Assembly: GCF_009755275.1 (NCBI RefSeq)
Contig: NZ_WQLA01000003.1
Location: 1-64,000 of the forward strand
Source of the DNA: Mucilaginibacter aquatilis
GTDB lineage: Bacteria; Bacteroidota; Bacteroidia; Sphingobacteriales; Sphingobacteriaceae
Length of the DNA: 64,000 nt
Direction: 5' to 3'
The translations under genes were made by a program, and so were the position numbers. Of the stretch, positions 62,835-64,000 are shown piece after piece; positions within the stretch are counted from its first letter, which is position 1, and each line of letters begins with the position of its first letter. The notes below the pieces were generated by a model. That model did not search any database and was not told the origin of the DNA. It saw only the letters and a program-made list of their open reading frames with translations.

Positions 62835-63452
62835 CTAAGATACTGTATGATCTGAGGACTTTGGGGCATGCCTGCCTTCCAGGTTTTTCGCAATAGTTTG
62901 AATGTTCAAACCTTTTTCCCTAAGCAATACTAACAAGTGAAATACAAGGTCTGATGCTTCGTTTATAAGATCTGTTTCCGTTTCGGCAAGGGCAGCAATA
63001 ACGGTTTCAACGCCTTCTTCTCCAACCTTTTGGGCTATTTTATTTAAACCCTTTTTGCGAAGCTTATTAATATAAGATCCTTCTTGCGGATTGGTATAGC
63101 GATCTTCAATTATACTCTCCAACTCCAAAATGAAATTTTGGTTGTATGTTGTTTTAAAGCAACTACGTTCACCGGTATGGCAGGTTGGGCCATTGGGTTT
63201 GGATTTTATTAAAATGGTATCGTTGTCACAATCAATATGAATGCTTTTTACGTGCAAAAAGTTATTGCTGGTTTCGCCTTTGGTCCACAAGCGGTTTTTG
63301 GAACGCGAGTAAAACGTAACCACTTTGTCTTGTACCGTTTTATCATAAGCCTCCTGATTCATGTAGCCCAGCATGAGCACCTCTAAAGTTTGCTCATCCT
63401 GTATAACTACAGGTACCAATCCATCCGGCGATTTGGTAAAATCTATTTGCAT
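62835..63452 (-). CDS. hisIE: Bifunctional phosphoribosyl-AMP cyclohydrolase/phosphoribosyl-ATP pyrophosphatase
   Basis: A 205-residue histidine biosynthesis enzyme performing steps 2 and 3. The N-terminal cyclohydrolase has MLGYMNQEAYDKT, FYSRSKNRLWTKGETS and the zinc and magnesium site residues in CDNDTILI and GPTCHTGERSCF. The C-terminal pyrophosphatase has GSYINKLRKKGLNKIAQKVGEEGVETVIAA and NEASDLVFHLLVLL. It is downstream of hisF, the usual end of a Bacteroidota his operon. A 171-bp spacer with a repeat-like element lies between them. Confidence 0.96.
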   Translation of the reverse strand: MQIDFTKSPDGLVPVVIQDEQTLEVLMLGYMNQEAYDKTVQDKVVTFYSRSKNRLWTKGETSNNFLHVKSIHIDCDNDTILIKSKPNGPTCHTGERSCFKTTYNQNFILELESIIEDRYTNPQEGSYINKLRKKGLNKIAQKVGEEGVETVIAALAETETDLINEASDLVFHLLVLLREKGLNIQTIAKNLEGRHAPKSSDHTVS

Positions 63453-63519
63453 TTAAGTATGTATTTTAATCATGTTAAAGCCTCACGACTACAACATTAA
63501 TCTATTCAAATTATTATTT

Positions 63520-63606
63520 GGGCGTTGACTATGCCCCGGGCTATTTGCTGCAAGTCCTCACTTCCCCAGGCTTCGTTCGGGGCTTTTCGCTTCTATCCCT
63601 AACGCA
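63520..63606. repeat. GC-rich, repeat-like element between hisF and hisIE
   Basis: A segment richer in GC than its surroundings with nested inverted pieces: GCGTT (63522-63526) with AACGC (63601-63605), and GCCCCG (63533-63538) with CGGGGC (63578-63583). It contains no start codon or coding pattern. Its appearance is like the dispersed intergenic repeats of many Bacteroidota genomes. Only one copy is in the window. Confidence 0.5.
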
Positions 63607-63623
63607 AACTGCTAATGGCAATA

Positions 63624-64000
63624 TTACCTAACCTCTATTTTATTCGCCCGCAACACATCCTTTAAATCAGGTATCAATATTTCCCCATAATGAAATACCG
63701 AGGCAGCCAATGCAGCGTCAACATTAGTTTGCTCAAATACATCAACAAAGTGCTGCATGCTACCCGCACCTCCGGATGCTATTACCGGAATATGCACGGC
63801 ATTATTAACCGTTTTAAGTAATGTGTTATCAAACCCGGCCTTAGTACCGTCATGGTCCATTGAGGTAAGCAGAATTTCGCCCGCGCCACGGCTTTCGGCT
63901 TCTTTTATCCAACTCAGGGTTTCAAGTTCGGTAGCTATACGGCCGCCGTTAAGGTGCACGATGTTTCTGTCGTCAATATGGCGGGTGTCAACCGCTACTA
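63624..64000 (-). CDS. hisF: Imidazole glycerol phosphate synthase subunit HisF, C-terminal part
   Basis: The frame is open to the window edge, so the 5' half is missing. The visible 125 residues form the second half of a TIM barrel: VAVDTRHIDDRN, HLNGGRIATELETLSWIKEAESRGAGEILLTSMDHDGTKAGFD with the catalytic Asp, then VIASGGAGSMQHF and AALAASVFHYGEI. It pairs with HisH for the ring-closing step of histidine synthesis. hisIE follows. Confidence 0.96.
   Translation of the reverse strand, partial: VAVDTRHIDDRNIVHLNGGRIATELETLSWIKEAESRGAGEILLTSMDHDGTKAGFDNTLLKTVNNAVHIPVIASGGAGSMQHFVDVFEQTNVDAALAASVFHYGEILIPDLKDVLRANKIEVR

Overview
The window is a contiguous piece of a Bacteroidota chromosome, most likely family Sphingobacteriaceae (Mucilaginibacter/Pedobacter-like; the genus is inference). 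Supporting signs are a short primary sigma factor, TAnnTTTG -7 boxes in front of many genes, few Shine-Dalgarno sequences, an Oar-type TonB-linked outer membrane protein, many short lipoproteins, an M56/BlaI pair with plug-like repeats, and a Bacteroidota-type NuoB. No rRNA, tRNA, insertion sequence, prophage or CRISPR array is visible. Most genes are core metabolism or information processing.

Layout. 0-10 kb: end of a possible RebB-like gene; nuoC-nuoD translationally coupled to pdxH; yqgE; purE-purK; NADP isocitrate dehydrogenase; two tandem paralogous lipoproteins; nuoA-nuoB, separated from nuoCD by about 6.6 kb. 10-19 kb: a flavoprotein whose start codon overlaps that of nuoA, a GT87-like membrane protein, threonine aldolase, type IB topoisomerase, an M56/BlaI sensor-repressor pair with a clear double operator, a short-chain dehydrogenase and a diheme cytochrome. 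19-36 kb: valS, holA and a signalling-rich stretch with four sensor kinases, including a bacteriophytochrome with its response regulator. 36-46 kb: small proteins, YceI, sucC, a LolD-like ATPase followed by a pre-ATP-grasp-like protein and a HAD protein with altered catalytic residues, an S41 protease and smc. 46-52 kb: PhzF, a small ABC ATPase/membrane protein pair, endonuclease V, the primary sigma factor, a metallo-hydrolase and lpd. 52-64 kb: a 1109-residue TonB-type protein with a duplicated upstream element, grpE-dnaJ, an FtsE-like ATPase, a LuxC-type acyl-CoA reductase divergent from a ferredoxin, an AT-rich DUF3885-like gene, an NlpC/P60 hydrolase, a WD40 protein, and hisIE-hisF (hisF cut by the window edge).

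The most interesting signals are mostly non-coding or small. Five genes have a TAnnTTTG box only 3-6 bases before the start codon, which suggests leaderless mRNAs. A twin TACGA-N5-TCGTA operator precedes blaI. Three intergenic patches are each built from their own short word in both orientations. A GC-rich, repeat-like element sits between the his genes. A 25-bp element is duplicated upstream of the TonB-type gene, its second copy overlapping the promoter. I found no complete, clearly novel multi-gene defence or biosynthetic system. The best candidates for undescribed protein functions are the pre-ATP-grasp/pseudo-HAD pair and the ABC ATPase/104-residue membrane protein pair.
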